A DNA stretch of 64,000 nt, from contig NZ_CAKMMP010000003.1 of the NCBI RefSeq assembly GCF_927798175.1, positions 62,001 to 126,000 on the forward strand, read 5' to 3'. The notes below the pieces were generated by a model. The model had not been told where the DNA came from and did not search any database. It saw only the letters and a list, made by a program, of their open reading frames with translations. Made by a program: the position numbers and the translations under genes. Positions 26,294 through 35,030 of this stretch are shown here, in pieces (the stretch's first letter is position 1; every line of letters begins with the position of its first letter). The stretch is from Paenibacillus sp. JJ-223. Lineage in GTDB: Bacteria; Bacillota; Bacilli; Paenibacillales; Paenibacillaceae.

Positions 26294-26525
26294 TATATAA
26301 ACCGTACTTATCAATCACACTAGGGCACTGCGAGTACAGTACCATCTTTCGAGCGTCATTATCCCCAGATTTTTTCGAATCCCTTTTTCAAAAGGGAAAA
26401 TCCGGTGATAAGCCTATGCTTCCGATGCAGCTTTTTTTCAGAAAGCTATTATGCGCGCACGCTTTGCTTCTTCGGATCGGTTCTGTCTCTCCGTTAACGT
26501 GTGTATGTTTTTTGCGGTTTATATT
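26294..26525 (-). repeat. Dispersed intergenic element, copy C (longest)
   Basis: About 232 bp with ends TATATAAACCGT (26294-26305) and GCGGTTTATAT (26514-26524). It has the same internal order as copy A: ATCAATCACAC, ACTGC-GAGTA-CAGT, TTATCCCCAGATTTTTTCGA, the hairpin CCCTTTTTCAAAAGGG, AAAATCCGGTGATAA, then a longer central insert and CTCTCCGTTAACGTGTGTAT. It fills most of the 453-bp gap before the chromate-type transporter gene; the rest holds only the terminator and a ribosome binding site. Confidence 0.85.
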
Positions 26526-26612
26526 GTCGGGAAAAGGGAATAGATTTACTTCTCTGACACTGTGAAATGAATCAGATCGTGCAAACGAATGGTCAGGAGG
26601 AATCAAAAGCGC

Positions 26613-27839
26613 GTGGAAAACAATAAAGCTGCAACCCCGCATGAACCGAAAAGCAAACTCAAAGCACTTCTTGAAGTGTTGACCGTATCCACCAAACTCG
26701 GCCTGACTTCATTCGGAGGACCGATTGCCCATCTGGGGTATTTTCATGAGGAATACGTGCGCCGCCGAAAGTGGATGGATGAACGTAGTTATGCGGATTT
26801 AGTAGCATTGTGTCAATTTTTGCCCGGTCCTGCCAGCAGTCAAGTAGGGATTGGCATTGGCGTCATCCGTGCCGGATTGCTTGGGGGATTGACGGCCTGG
26901 CTAGGTTTTACGCTTCCATCAGTCATTGCTCTGATGTTGTTCGCTCTCCTTTTGCAAGGGATGGATATTGGAAGTGCAGGCTGGATTCATGGTCTTAAAA
27001 TCGTTGCTGTTGCCATTGTCGCACAGGCCGTGCTTGGGATGGGGCAAAAACTGACGCCTGACCGCAGCAGGGCAACCCTTGCTATGGTTACCGCTTCTGT
27101 AATCCTCTTGTGGCAAACGGCCTTCACTCAAATCCTGATGATTGTTATTGCAGGCATCCTTGGAATGATGCAATATCGTAAAACAGCAGCTTCTGAGATG
27201 ACAGACTTGTCCGTACCCGTTAGCCGTAAATTCGCCCTTTTCTGTATAGCTGCCTTTGTTGGACTTCTTATTCTTCTCCCGTGGCTTAGCCCGTTGGATC
27301 GCTCGGGCTGGCTGTCTTTCTTTGATCGCTTCTACCGATCGGGAGCGCTTGTGTTTGGCGGTGGTCACGTCGTTCTTCCGCTGTTGGAACGTGAAGTCGT
27401 CCCTACAGGTCTGGTCAGCGAGTCCGACTTTTTGGCAGGGTATGGTGCGGCACAGGCTGTACCTGGACCACTATTCACCTTTGCTGGATATTTGGGTACA
27501 ATGATAAGCGGGTTTACAGGCGCTTTGATTGCCACGCTCGCTATATTTTTGCCTGCTTTTCTTTTGGTCGCAGGTGCACTGCCCTTCTGGAATTCTTTAC
27601 GCAAAAGCTCAAAAATGCAAGGAGCTTTAACCGGGATTAACGCAGCCGTTGTAGGCATCCTGTTGGCGGCGCTGTATGATCCGCTTTGGACTACGGCGAT
27701 TGTGGCCCCTGTTGATTTTGCACTGGCATCCTTTTTATTTCTGATGCTCGTTTTTTGGAAAGTACCGCCGTGGGTCGTGGTTGTTGCCGGCGCATTGGGA
27801 GGCACCATCATTAACTTTCTTTCACCTTGTTTTTGTTAA
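26613..27839 (+). CDS. chrA: Chromate transporter (CHR family, long-chain type)
   Basis: A 408-residue polytopic membrane protein with the two homologous halves of long-chain ChrA. Half 1 has LTSFGGPIAHLGYFHEEYV and LCQFLPGPASSQVGIGIG; half 2 has ALVFGGGHVVLPLLEREVV and GYGAAQAVPGPLFTFAGYLG. The family exports chromate, although many members in soil Firmicutes may transport another anion. I chose GTG 26613 because AGGAGG lies 11 nt before it; the ATG at 26589 overlaps this ribosome binding site. It is monocistronic, with a terminator downstream and a repeat element upstream. Confidence 0.9.
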   Translation: MENNKAATPHEPKSKLKALLEVLTVSTKLGLTSFGGPIAHLGYFHEEYVRRRKWMDERSYADLVALCQFLPGPASSQVGIGIGVIRAGLLGGLTAWLGFTLPSVIALMLFALLLQGMDIGSAGWIHGLKIVAVAIVAQAVLGMGQKLTPDRSRATLAMVTASVILLWQTAFTQILMIVIAGILGMMQYRKTAASEMTDLSVPVSRKFALFCIAAFVGLLILLPWLSPLDRSGWLSFFDRFYRSGALVFGGGHVVLPLLEREVVPTGLVSESDFLAGYGAAQAVPGPLFTFAGYLGTMISGFTGALIATLAIFLPAFLLVAGALPFWNSLRKSSKMQGALTGINAAVVGILLAALYDPLWTTAIVAPVDFALASFLFLMLVFWKVPPWVVVVAGALGGTIINFLSPCFC

Positions 27840-27883
27840 AATATAGGGGAATGTGGAATTAATCGATTAATTATTCCAACAAC

Positions 27884-27926
27884 GAAGGTGAAACCGGCGT
27901 AAAATTGGGCTGGTTTCACCTTTTTA
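27884..27926 (+). terminator. Intrinsic terminator of chrA
   Basis: AAGGTGAAACC / GGTTTCACCTT with a 16-nt loop and five T residues. The remaining bases to 28100 hold no gene. Confidence 0.8.
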
Positions 27927-28104
27927 ATCGCTATTTATATTATTACAATATATGAAAAATTCACAACAGAAAAAACAATCTCCGCTCATCATATTTACGA
28001 ATCCATACACATTCCCACGCCCATCGAAAAACCGCATGATGTGCCACACTCCTTTCAAAAAAGCAAATATACCCTCTACCATTATCATGGCATAATAAAA
28101 AAAG

Positions 28105-28132
28105 TGAAGAAAAATTCGCTCTCGCTTGTCTA
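28105..28132 (+). promoter_or_regulatory. Candidate ECF sigma-dependent promoter (autoregulation)
   Basis: TGAAGA, 16 nt, TGTCTA resembles the common ECF consensus TGAAAC-16-CGTCTA with two changes. It lies 33 bp upstream of the GTG start of the sigma factor gene, so transcription would begin just before its ribosome binding site. Autoregulation would fit other ECF sigma genes. Confidence 0.4.
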
Positions 28133-28164
28133 ATAGATATCTCATCCAGAAAGGAGCGTCAGGG

Positions 28165-28698
28165 GTGGACGAGCATGAACTGTTTCAAACTTACAGCAAA
28201 GATGTTTATCGTACCTGCCTGTACATGCTGAAGAACAGCCAGGATGCGGAAGACGCCAGCCACGACGTATTCGTCATCGTGTTCCGCCAGGACTGGAGAA
28301 GCGTGACATATCTGAAAAGCTGGATTATGCGCATTGCGATGAACCAGTGTCTGAACGTGATCCGAAAAAACAAAGTCAAACATGACAAGCAGCATCAATT
28401 GCAAGCATTGCACGACCAGATGAGCCAAAAAACCGATGCGGTGGACAACATCGTCATGACCAAATTTTCGAACGAGGAATTGGAGAAACAACTGCAGATG
28501 CTGCCGGACAAGCTGCGCAGCGTCATGACGCTGCGATTTATCGGTGATCTTACCATTGCCGAGATCGCGGCAGCGCTAGGCATACCCCAAGGGACGGTAA
28601 ATTCAAGGCTGCACAAGGCTCTGAAGTTGATCCGAAAGAAGATGGAGAGTTACGAAAAACGCACCATGAGAGGAGAGAGTTATGTTGGACTCCGTTGA
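28165..28698 (+). CDS. ECF-type RNA polymerase sigma factor
   Basis: A 177-residue sigma-70 family member with only regions 2 and 4. Region 2: LFQTYSKDVYRTCLYML, NSQDAEDASHDVFVIVF, then TYLKSWIMRIAMNQCLNVIR. Region 4: QLQMLPDKLRSVMTLRFIGD and LTIAEIAAALGIPQGTVNSR. It directs RNA polymerase to a stress or envelope regulon. The GTG at 28165 follows AAGGAG by 8 nt; the longer frame to 28126 would begin inside the candidate promoter. It overlaps the next gene by 17 bp, and that gene encodes a membrane protein likely to be its anti-sigma factor. Confidence 0.94.
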   Translation: MDEHELFQTYSKDVYRTCLYMLKNSQDAEDASHDVFVIVFRQDWRSVTYLKSWIMRIAMNQCLNVIRKNKVKHDKQHQLQALHDQMSQKTDAVDNIVMTKFSNEELEKQLQMLPDKLRSVMTLRFIGDLTIAEIAAALGIPQGTVNSRLHKALKLIRKKMESYEKRTMRGESYVGLR

Positions 28699-30334
28699 AA
28701 CCAAGGTTAAAGCCCATATGAATCATGCAAACCACGTCAATTATCCTGATTTTGATCAAATGTTTGCCAGCATTCAAAAGGATCAGTTGCGCATGGGCAT
28801 TGAGGGCGTTGACTCACGCAACAGGTCAAAAACGAAAACGGCCATCGTGCTTGGTTTATCGGCTGCCATGCTTGCAACTCCCGTCTATGCGGCCTTCCAA
28901 TACGATTGGAGCAGCATCCTTTCCAGCAAATCGGGCATCGAATCCGCGCTAAAGGCCGGTTACGGACAAGTCATCGAACAAAGCGTGACGAACCATGGAG
29001 TTACTTTAACGGTTCACACCGCTTTTACCGATGAAAACAGAACCGTTCTGTTGTATACGCTAAAGCCGGAAGCACACATGAACGGACAAGAAGTCAGATA
29101 TGACGAGATCGTGCTTAAAGACGCCAACGGGACGCCGCTTGGAGGACGTTATTATCAGGAGTGGAACGCGGAGCAGGGTGTATATCAAGGTTATTACGAA
29201 ACAGAGCAGGTGATGGACAAGCCGCAGTCACAGCTTCAATTCTCCATTACCAACGTACGTTATCTTCAAGATGTGCAGCAATCCATTGCGTTGGACCCTG
29301 CGGATTCGGGCACACAGAGGTTCGATATTCAGAAAGACGGAATTTTATCGGTTGAAGTGCAGTCCTTCAAACATGCGGAAGGAGAGACGAGAATTCAATC
29401 CAGCGTGATCTTTGCTCAACCCGAATTGAAGGCTCAGACCTGGGCAAGAATTATGGCCTATGACAAGGATCAGAGCCTCATCAAAGAAACAGAAAGCCCG
29501 GGTTATGGCATGGACGGCCCAACGGGGGAATACTTCAGCAGGCAGATATTCGATGAACAGAAATGGCAGCAGCAGGGAAACCGTTTCACCTTTGCGTACA
29601 CACATGAACAGGCACGAACGGAGGGCACATGGAGCCTGGATCTGTCTTTGTCGGGGCAGCAAATGGAGACAGGGGCTTTCAAGAAGGTACTGAACCTACC
29701 GCTGCTTGACCATCCTTCCAAAGTGGACATCAACGAACTTGTTGTGACGCCAACACAGATTCGCGTAACGTTGAACCATGATGAAGAATACTTCAGATTG
29801 CCATACCGGAGTTATCAACTGGAGGTCGGCGGAAAAATCATGGACGGTTACGTCAATGTCGAGGGAACACCCGATCCCCACCAGACCGAGTTGAGGTTTG
29901 AACAGAACGACTCCATCCTGATGGACATGGACGAACTCGTCAACAAACCGATGACATTGATCGCGAAAGAGCGCGTAGATGAACATGCGGGGAGCGGAGT
30001 GCCCATCCGTTTGCAAAATATTTCAGAACAACCCCGGACGGTGACAACGGATTATGAAGGATTTCCGATCAAGTGGACCTATTACAGCAAGGACGGGAAT
30101 CTGTATGTCGATTCGGAAAGCACGGACGATACCTTTGGCGGGATCAACCAAACCTATTTCCTGAGCGGGGGCGACAAACAGTATTCGACGCCACAGTTTT
30201 ATAACGATGCCGAAAACAAGCATACAGATGTGTTCAAAAACGTACATGCTGCTGAGCTGGATTTGTATGTGCACAACTATACCACCAGACAGAAACAGGA
30301 TGAGCTGCGCATTCCGCTTACGACAACAAAGTGA
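28682..30334 (+). CDS. DUF4179-type membrane protein, probable anti-sigma factor of the ECF sigma
   Basis: A 550-residue protein. A ~50-residue cytoplasmic N-terminus (HVNYPDFDQMFASIQKDQLR) precedes one transmembrane helix at about residues 52-70 (IVLGLSAAMLATPVYAAFQY). A long extracellular part follows, beginning AGYGQVIEQSVTNHGVTLTV, a DUF4179-like start, then two or more beta-sandwich segments. There is no zinc-binding HxxxCxxC anti-sigma motif, so the sigma contact would be of another type. Translation starts inside the sigma gene with AGGAGAGAG 5-6 nt before the ATG, i.e. the pair is coupled. Anti-sigma function is inferred from context; the outer part may sense a cell-wall stress. Confidence 0.85.
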   Translation: MLDSVETKVKAHMNHANHVNYPDFDQMFASIQKDQLRMGIEGVDSRNRSKTKTAIVLGLSAAMLATPVYAAFQYDWSSILSSKSGIESALKAGYGQVIEQSVTNHGVTLTVHTAFTDENRTVLLYTLKPEAHMNGQEVRYDEIVLKDANGTPLGGRYYQEWNAEQGVYQGYYETEQVMDKPQSQLQFSITNVRYLQDVQQSIALDPADSGTQRFDIQKDGILSVEVQSFKHAEGETRIQSSVIFAQPELKAQTWARIMAYDKDQSLIKETESPGYGMDGPTGEYFSRQIFDEQKWQQQGNRFTFAYTHEQARTEGTWSLDLSLSGQQMETGAFKKVLNLPLLDHPSKVDINELVVTPTQIRVTLNHDEEYFRLPYRSYQLEVGGKIMDGYVNVEGTPDPHQTELRFEQNDSILMDMDELVNKPMTLIAKERVDEHAGSGVPIRLQNISEQPRTVTTDYEGFPIKWTYYSKDGNLYVDSESTDDTFGGINQTYFLSGGDKQYSTPQFYNDAENKHTDVFKNVHAAELDLYVHNYTTRQKQDELRIPLTTTK

Positions 30335-30394
30335 TATTTATCCATAGAAGTTAGTAACAGAACGATCCTTTTCACAATATCGTATGAATTTCCT

Positions 30395-30422
30395 AAAGAG
30401 CTGCCTGCTGGCAGCTTTTTTA
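30395..30422 (+). terminator. Intrinsic terminator of the ECF sigma operon
   Basis: GCTGCC-TGCT-GGCAGC followed by six T residues. Confidence 0.85.
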
Positions 30423-30425
30423 GCT

Positions 30426-30470
30426 TATATATAACCGAAAAAACATACACACGCATTTTAGTGCGTTTAT
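30426..30470 (+). repeat. Dispersed element, fragment D (ends only)
   Basis: TATATATAACCG then AAAAAACATACACACG, followed almost at once by TGCGTTTATTTA. It keeps one full end block and a degenerate copy of the other end, but lacks the whole middle seen in copies A, B, C and E. It looks like an internal deletion derivative. Confidence 0.6.
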
Positions 30471-30578
30471 TTAACTGTCACTTTGCCCAAAAGGGAAGCG
30501 CGTTTGCCCGTTCAGACAATGTATTAAATGTGGATCGGTTGTATGATAAAGGAATAAGACGACTATAGGGGGAACCTC

Positions 30579-31778
30579 ATGTTTGGCAAGTTCAAAAATA
30601 AAGAGGATACAAATGAACTGTTTGCGTTCAGGCTGCCCATTCTGATCTGGCTTGGACTGGTATACGCAGCTACGATAATCATGCAGTCGATCAAGGAACC
30701 CATGATCGTTTCGTCATTGTGTTTTTCCTTACTGTTTATCATTCATGTCTATCTTCATCTCAGTTCTTATCGCTTCCTTGAAAAAAACTTCTGGTTATAC
30801 TTTTTTTTACAAAGTATTTTGATTTACTCCTGCGCCATTATTATGCCAGAAGGGTATCAGCCTGTTCTGATCGGGCTGCTTCCGGCGCTGATTGCGCAAA
30901 CGCTCGGATATTCCTTTAGCGTCAAAAGAGCCGTGTTCGTTTCCATCATTAGTGTCATGATCTTTTTTGATTCTGCCTTAACGGTGGGAGAGCGACAAGA
31001 GCTCTTTTTATTTATCCCCATCTTCATCATGATGCTGATTATCGTCATCGCGTATACGGTGTTGTTCTTTCGTCAAGTGCATGAACGGCTTCGTATTCGA
31101 AGCTTTCTCATGGATTTGCAGGAAGCGCATAAAAAGGTGGAGGAGCTGACCCTTTCCAATGAACGGCAGCGTATGGCAAGGGATCTGCACGATACGCTCG
31201 CACAAGGACTTGCGGGAATCATCATGCGGCTGGAAGCGACGAATGCGCATTTGGCGCAAGGACGCACCGAGCGGGCTCACGAAATTGTTCAGCAGTCGCT
31301 GACGCAGGCACGAAGAACATTGGCTGAGGCAAGAAGGGCCATCGATGACCTGAGGTCAACCTCAACGTCTGATATGAATTTCAAGGAAAGCATCGAAGAC
31401 GAGATGATTCATTTCAAACATGCTACCGGCATTCCGATCGAAGCGACTATTCGATGGAGCAGACCTTTAACGAGACTCATCATGGAGCATAGTCTGCACA
31501 TCGTTAAAGAATGCCTTACGAACATTGCTCGGCACGCCAAGGCGAACATGGTATTATTGACGGTGACCGATCAGCATGGTGCCTTAACCATTGAGATTAA
31601 GGATAACGGGGTCGGCTTTAACGTGGACACCATCGGCAAACTTTCCGGGCATTACGGATTGCTTGGCATTCAAGAGCGGGCCAGATTAGTGGGCGGAACG
31701 CTTACGTTGTCCAGCAGTGAAGACGGAACATGCATTACATTGGAAATCCCATTGGATGAGGGAGTACATGATGAATGA
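30579..31778 (+). CDS. Sensor histidine kinase, NarL/DesK type (HisKA_3)
   Basis: A 399-residue membrane kinase. About six hydrophobic helices fill residues 15-160 with almost no extracellular loop, as in DesK/LiaS-like intramembrane sensors. The dimerisation box is RQRMARDLHDTLAQGLAGII with the phosphoacceptor His. A HATPase_c domain has VKECLTNIARHAKA, EIKDNGVGF and GHYGLLGIQERARLVGG. The ATG follows GGGGGA. Its end overlaps the start of the response regulator gene by 4 bp. The signal is unknown; the gene 300 bp downstream of the pair is an MMPL transporter, a possible target. Confidence 0.95.
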   Translation: MFGKFKNKEDTNELFAFRLPILIWLGLVYAATIIMQSIKEPMIVSSLCFSLLFIIHVYLHLSSYRFLEKNFWLYFFLQSILIYSCAIIMPEGYQPVLIGLLPALIAQTLGYSFSVKRAVFVSIISVMIFFDSALTVGERQELFLFIPIFIMMLIIVIAYTVLFFRQVHERLRIRSFLMDLQEAHKKVEELTLSNERQRMARDLHDTLAQGLAGIIMRLEATNAHLAQGRTERAHEIVQQSLTQARRTLAEARRAIDDLRSTSTSDMNFKESIEDEMIHFKHATGIPIEATIRWSRPLTRLIMEHSLHIVKECLTNIARHAKANMVLLTVTDQHGALTIEIKDNGVGFNVDTIGKLSGHYGLLGIQERARLVGGTLTLSSSEDGTCITLEIPLDEGVHDE

Positions 31779-32431
31779 TGAATACGTATAAAATCATGAT
31801 CGTTGACGATCATTATGTGGTCCGTGAAGGTCTCAAGCTTATTCTGGAGACAGGCGAGCAATTTCAGGTCATCGCTGAAGCGGAAAACGGGAAACAAGCC
31901 GTACAAATGCTGGAGAAACAGCTGCCGGATATCATTTTGATGGATCTGAACATGCCGGTCATGGGCGGATTGGAAGCGATGCAAATCCTCAAGGATCGAA
32001 ACTGTGAAGTGCCGATCATCATTTTGACCACTTATAATGAGGACGAATTGATGATTAAAGGGCTTGCGCTCGGCGCCAAGGGGTATCTGCTTAAGGATAC
32101 CAGCCGCGAAAGCCTGTTCCGCAGCATTGAATCCGCAGTGAGAGGTGAAACGCTGCTCTCCTCGGATATGTTGGAGAAGGTCATCCAGGCCAAGATGCAG
32201 CCCAAAAGCGAAAGCACCACGGTAAGCAGCAAGTTGGCACTGACTGACAAAGAACTTATGATTCTGCAATTTGTATCCAAAGGATATAAAAGCAAAGAAA
32301 TTGCTGCAGCCATGGATGTATCCGAGCGTACGATCAAAGCGCATTTAACGAGCGTGTATAATAAACTTGGCGTCGATTCCAGATCACAGGCCGTTGCCAT
32401 CGCCATGGAACGCGGCATATTAAAATCATAG
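31775..32431 (+). CDS. NarL/FixJ-family response regulator
   Basis: 218 residues. The receiver domain has D11-D12, phosphoacceptor D57 in DIILMDLNMPVMGG, the T of IIILTTYNE and K107 in KGYLLKDTSRE. The C-terminal LuxR-type HTH is LTDKELMILQFVSKGYKSKE, IAAAMDVSERTIKAHLTSVY. It is phosphorylated by the kinase encoded just upstream, with which it is translationally coupled. A strong terminator follows, separating it from the MMPL gene. Confidence 0.96.
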   Translation: MMNTYKIMIVDDHYVVREGLKLILETGEQFQVIAEAENGKQAVQMLEKQLPDIILMDLNMPVMGGLEAMQILKDRNCEVPIIILTTYNEDELMIKGLALGAKGYLLKDTSRESLFRSIESAVRGETLLSSDMLEKVIQAKMQPKSESTTVSSKLALTDKELMILQFVSKGYKSKEIAAAMDVSERTIKAHLTSVYNKLGVDSRSQAVAIAMERGILKS

Positions 32432-32448
32432 AGGGTTAAAGGAATGCG

Positions 32449-32480
32449 AAACGATCAGATGGCCATCTGATCGTTTTTTT
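32449..32480 (+). terminator. Intrinsic terminator of the two-component operon
   Basis: A perfect palindrome AACGATCAGATGG / CCATCTGATCGTT followed by a T-run. Confidence 0.9.
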
Positions 32481-32610
32481 GTTGGTTACGGGCTTGCCCG
32501 TTTTTGCCCAAAGGTACATGCCCGATGGTACGATGCTGCTGCGCGCAATCTCCATTAACCTAATAACAGATCAAGAAATTTAATGTTATTGGATTGGAGT
32601 TGTTGGCGGA

Positions 32611-34800
32611 ATGGCTAAAATGTTGTATCGACTGGGATGGTGGTCGGCCAAAAATCGATTGAAAGTGATATGGATCGGATTACTGAGCCTGCTGGTCACC
32701 GCAGGTTTTGCATTATCCATCGGACCGGCGTTTGGTGAAGGCTCGTCCATGCCTGGATTGAAATCACAGGATGCATTGGAGCTGCTGTCCAAGGAGTTCC
32801 CTTCACCGAAAGATGATGGCGGAAAGATTCAAATGGTGATGAAAACGCCTTGGCATGAAGATCTGTCCGCAAGTTCAGCCCGGCAGTTCATTCAGCAGAA
32901 TTTGAAAATAATCGCCAAGGATACAAGCGTACAATCGACTGTAAGTCCTTATGACACCAAAACCATTAGCGAAGACCAAACCATAGGGGTTGCGACAATT
33001 AACTACAAGGTTGCGGGTGACGAAGTTACAGACCAGTCCAAAGAACGGGTGGAACAGGTTGCTCATGCGATGCGCGATGCAGGCTGGGAAGTTGAGCTAA
33101 CCGGCACGGGGTACGTACAGATGGAAACCGGCGGGGCGACCGAAGCCATCGGCATCCTCTTTGCCTTTATCATTTTATCCATTACCTTCACTTCGTTTCT
33201 GACAGGCATGCTGCCCATTATTACTGCTATTGTGGGGCTCGTACTTGGACTGATGGGCGTGCTTTTGGCTTCGAATGTAACGGAAATGACTTCAAGTTCG
33301 CTTTCATTGGCAGCCATGCTTGGACTGGCCGTGGGCATCGACTATGCGCTGTTCATCGTTTCCCGGTTCCGTCAGCAACGAGCAGAAGGATATGGCATAC
33401 ATGAATCCATTGCGATTGCCAATGCTACTGCGGGTAGTTCCGTCGTATTCGCGGGCATCACGGTCATCATCGGACTGATTGGGCTTTCCGTCGCACAGAT
33501 TTCGTTTTTGACGGCAATGGGGATTGCAGGTGCATTGTGCGTATTCACGGCGGTCATCACAGCAATTGTTATTGTGCCCGCCATTCTGGGGCTGCTTGGA
33601 AAACGGTTGGATCCGGAAAAGAAAAACCGTTTCTTATCCCTGTTTGTGAGCAAGTCCAAAAAAACGGGCGTAGATAGCCGCTGGGGAAGTTTCGTGACAA
33701 GACGACCTTGGTCCATTCTGGTGATCGGGGCCGGCCTGCTTGCCATTGTTGCTTCACCATTCAGTCATTTGAATTTGGGCATGCCGGATGATGCGCAAAA
33801 GTCCACGGCCAAGACGGAGCGTCGGGCATACGATTTGTTATCCGAAGGTTTTGGCGCCGGATACCACAGTCCGATTATTGTGCTGGCGAAAACGTCGGGC
33901 AATGAAGAGAACGATTCGAATACGGAAAAGATAAATCAGGTGGTAAGCGAATTTAAAAAATTCCCGAATGTGGCCAGTGTGTCCCCTGCAATCCCAGGTT
34001 CGTCGGGAGAAGTCAGCATGATCCGCATCATTCCTTCCACAGGTGCGCATGACGTTCAAACGAAAGAGCTTGTGGAACAGATTCGCAGCAAAGCCCCTGA
34101 GATGCAAAAAGAACAAGACGTGCAGGTCATGGTGACCGGAAGCACGGTCGTCAGCATTGATATTTCACAGAAATTGAATGATGCAATCCCGAAATTTGGG
34201 TTGGTTGTTGTCGGTTTGGCCTTTGTTCTGCTTATGGTTGTATTCCGTTCCCTGCTTGTACCCATCAAGGCAGTACTGGGTTTTGTGCTCTCCTTTATGG
34301 CAACCCTGGGTTTCGTCGTTTATGTCGTTCAGGATGGCAAGCTGGGCCACTGGTTTGGATTCGAAGCTCCCGGGCCTGTGCTGAATTTCCTGCCGATTAT
34401 CGTCGTCGGCGTTCTTTTCGGGCTCGCCATGGACTACGAAGTGTTTTTGGTCAGCCGGATGAGGGAAGAGTATAAACATACGGGGAATGCGCGACGAGCC
34501 GTTTTGGCAGGAATCAAAAATAGCGGTGCTGTCGTGACGTCTGCCGGCCTGATCATGATCTCGGTGTTTACGGGGTTTATGATGGCTGAAGATCCGATCG
34601 TTAAATCGATGGGGTTTGCGCTTGCATTCGGCATTCTGTTCGATGCATTCGTCGTGCGTTTAATGCTGGTGCCTGCCATCATGACGATCCTTGGGAAGTC
34701 TGCCTGGTATTTGCCGAAGTGGCTTGATCGCCTCATACCGAACCTTGATATTGAAGGCGAGAGCGTATTGCAGGAACTTGAACGGGACAAAGCGGCATAA
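32611..34800 (+). CDS. MMPL-family RND transporter (YdfJ-like)
   Basis: A 729-residue membrane protein with the duplicated MMPL arrangement: one helix, an extracellular domain, five to six helices, and a repeat of this. The functional Asp-Tyr pairs are in AVGIDYALFIVSRFRQQ and GLAMDYEVFLVSRMREEY. N-terminal text WWSAKNRLKVIWIGLLSLL is typical of Gram-positive YdfJ-like members. These proteins move lipids or hydrophobic toxic compounds with the proton gradient. In B. subtilis, YdfJ is controlled by the YdfHI two-component system, and here too a NarL-type pair lies upstream, so the layout fits that model. It shares its fold with a second MMPL gene at 40.4 kb, which has a TetR regulator instead. 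Confidence 0.94.
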   Translation: MAKMLYRLGWWSAKNRLKVIWIGLLSLLVTAGFALSIGPAFGEGSSMPGLKSQDALELLSKEFPSPKDDGGKIQMVMKTPWHEDLSASSARQFIQQNLKIIAKDTSVQSTVSPYDTKTISEDQTIGVATINYKVAGDEVTDQSKERVEQVAHAMRDAGWEVELTGTGYVQMETGGATEAIGILFAFIILSITFTSFLTGMLPIITAIVGLVLGLMGVLLASNVTEMTSSSLSLAAMLGLAVGIDYALFIVSRFRQQRAEGYGIHESIAIANATAGSSVVFAGITVIIGLIGLSVAQISFLTAMGIAGALCVFTAVITAIVIVPAILGLLGKRLDPEKKNRFLSLFVSKSKKTGVDSRWGSFVTRRPWSILVIGAGLLAIVASPFSHLNLGMPDDAQKSTAKTERRAYDLLSEGFGAGYHSPIIVLAKTSGNEENDSNTEKINQVVSEFKKFPNVASVSPAIPGSSGEVSMIRIIPSTGAHDVQTKELVEQIRSKAPEMQKEQDVQVMVTGSTVVSIDISQKLNDAIPKFGLVVVGLAFVLLMVVFRSLLVPIKAVLGFVLSFMATLGFVVYVVQDGKLGHWFGFEAPGPVLNFLPIIVVGVLFGLAMDYEVFLVSRMREEYKHTGNARRAVLAGIKNSGAVVTSAGLIMISVFTGFMMAEDPIVKSMGFALAFGILFDAFVVRLMLVPAIMTILGKSAWYLPKWLDRLIPNLDIEGESVLQELERDKAA

Positions 34801-34812
34801 GGACAAGGCGGC

Positions 34813-34972
34813 TGTATAAACCGCCAAAAATATGCACACGTCAACGGAGAGGCAGAACCAATCCCAGATTTTCCCATTGAAGAAGGAGATTCGTAAAAAT
34901 CGGGGATAATGGCGATCGAAAGACGGTACTGTACTCGCAGTGATCGAGTGTGATTGATTAGTGCGGTTTCTT
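34813..34972 (+). repeat. Dispersed intergenic element, copy E (diverged)
   Basis: About 160 bp with ends TGTATAAACCGC (34813-34824) and GCGGTTTC (34962-34969). Conserved blocks in order are ATGCACACGTCAACGGAGAG, GCAGAACCAATCCCAGATT, CGGGGATAATGGCGATCGAA, GGTACTGTACTCGCAGTGAT and GAGTGTGATTGATTA. It has its own central insert (~55 bp), unlike those in A and C. Confidence 0.8.
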
Positions 34973-35030
34973 TAGTCGCAAGTGTCTCCAGCCATGAAAT
35001 GAAAAACGTTCTACCGGAGGTGAACGAACC

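Noticed and set aside
26388..26642. Small ORFs over the dispersed repeats whose translations look alike (e.g. SPLTCVCFLRF)
   Set aside because: The peptide similarity only reflects the repeated DNA. Frames differ between copies, are interrupted in several, and lack ribosome binding sites.
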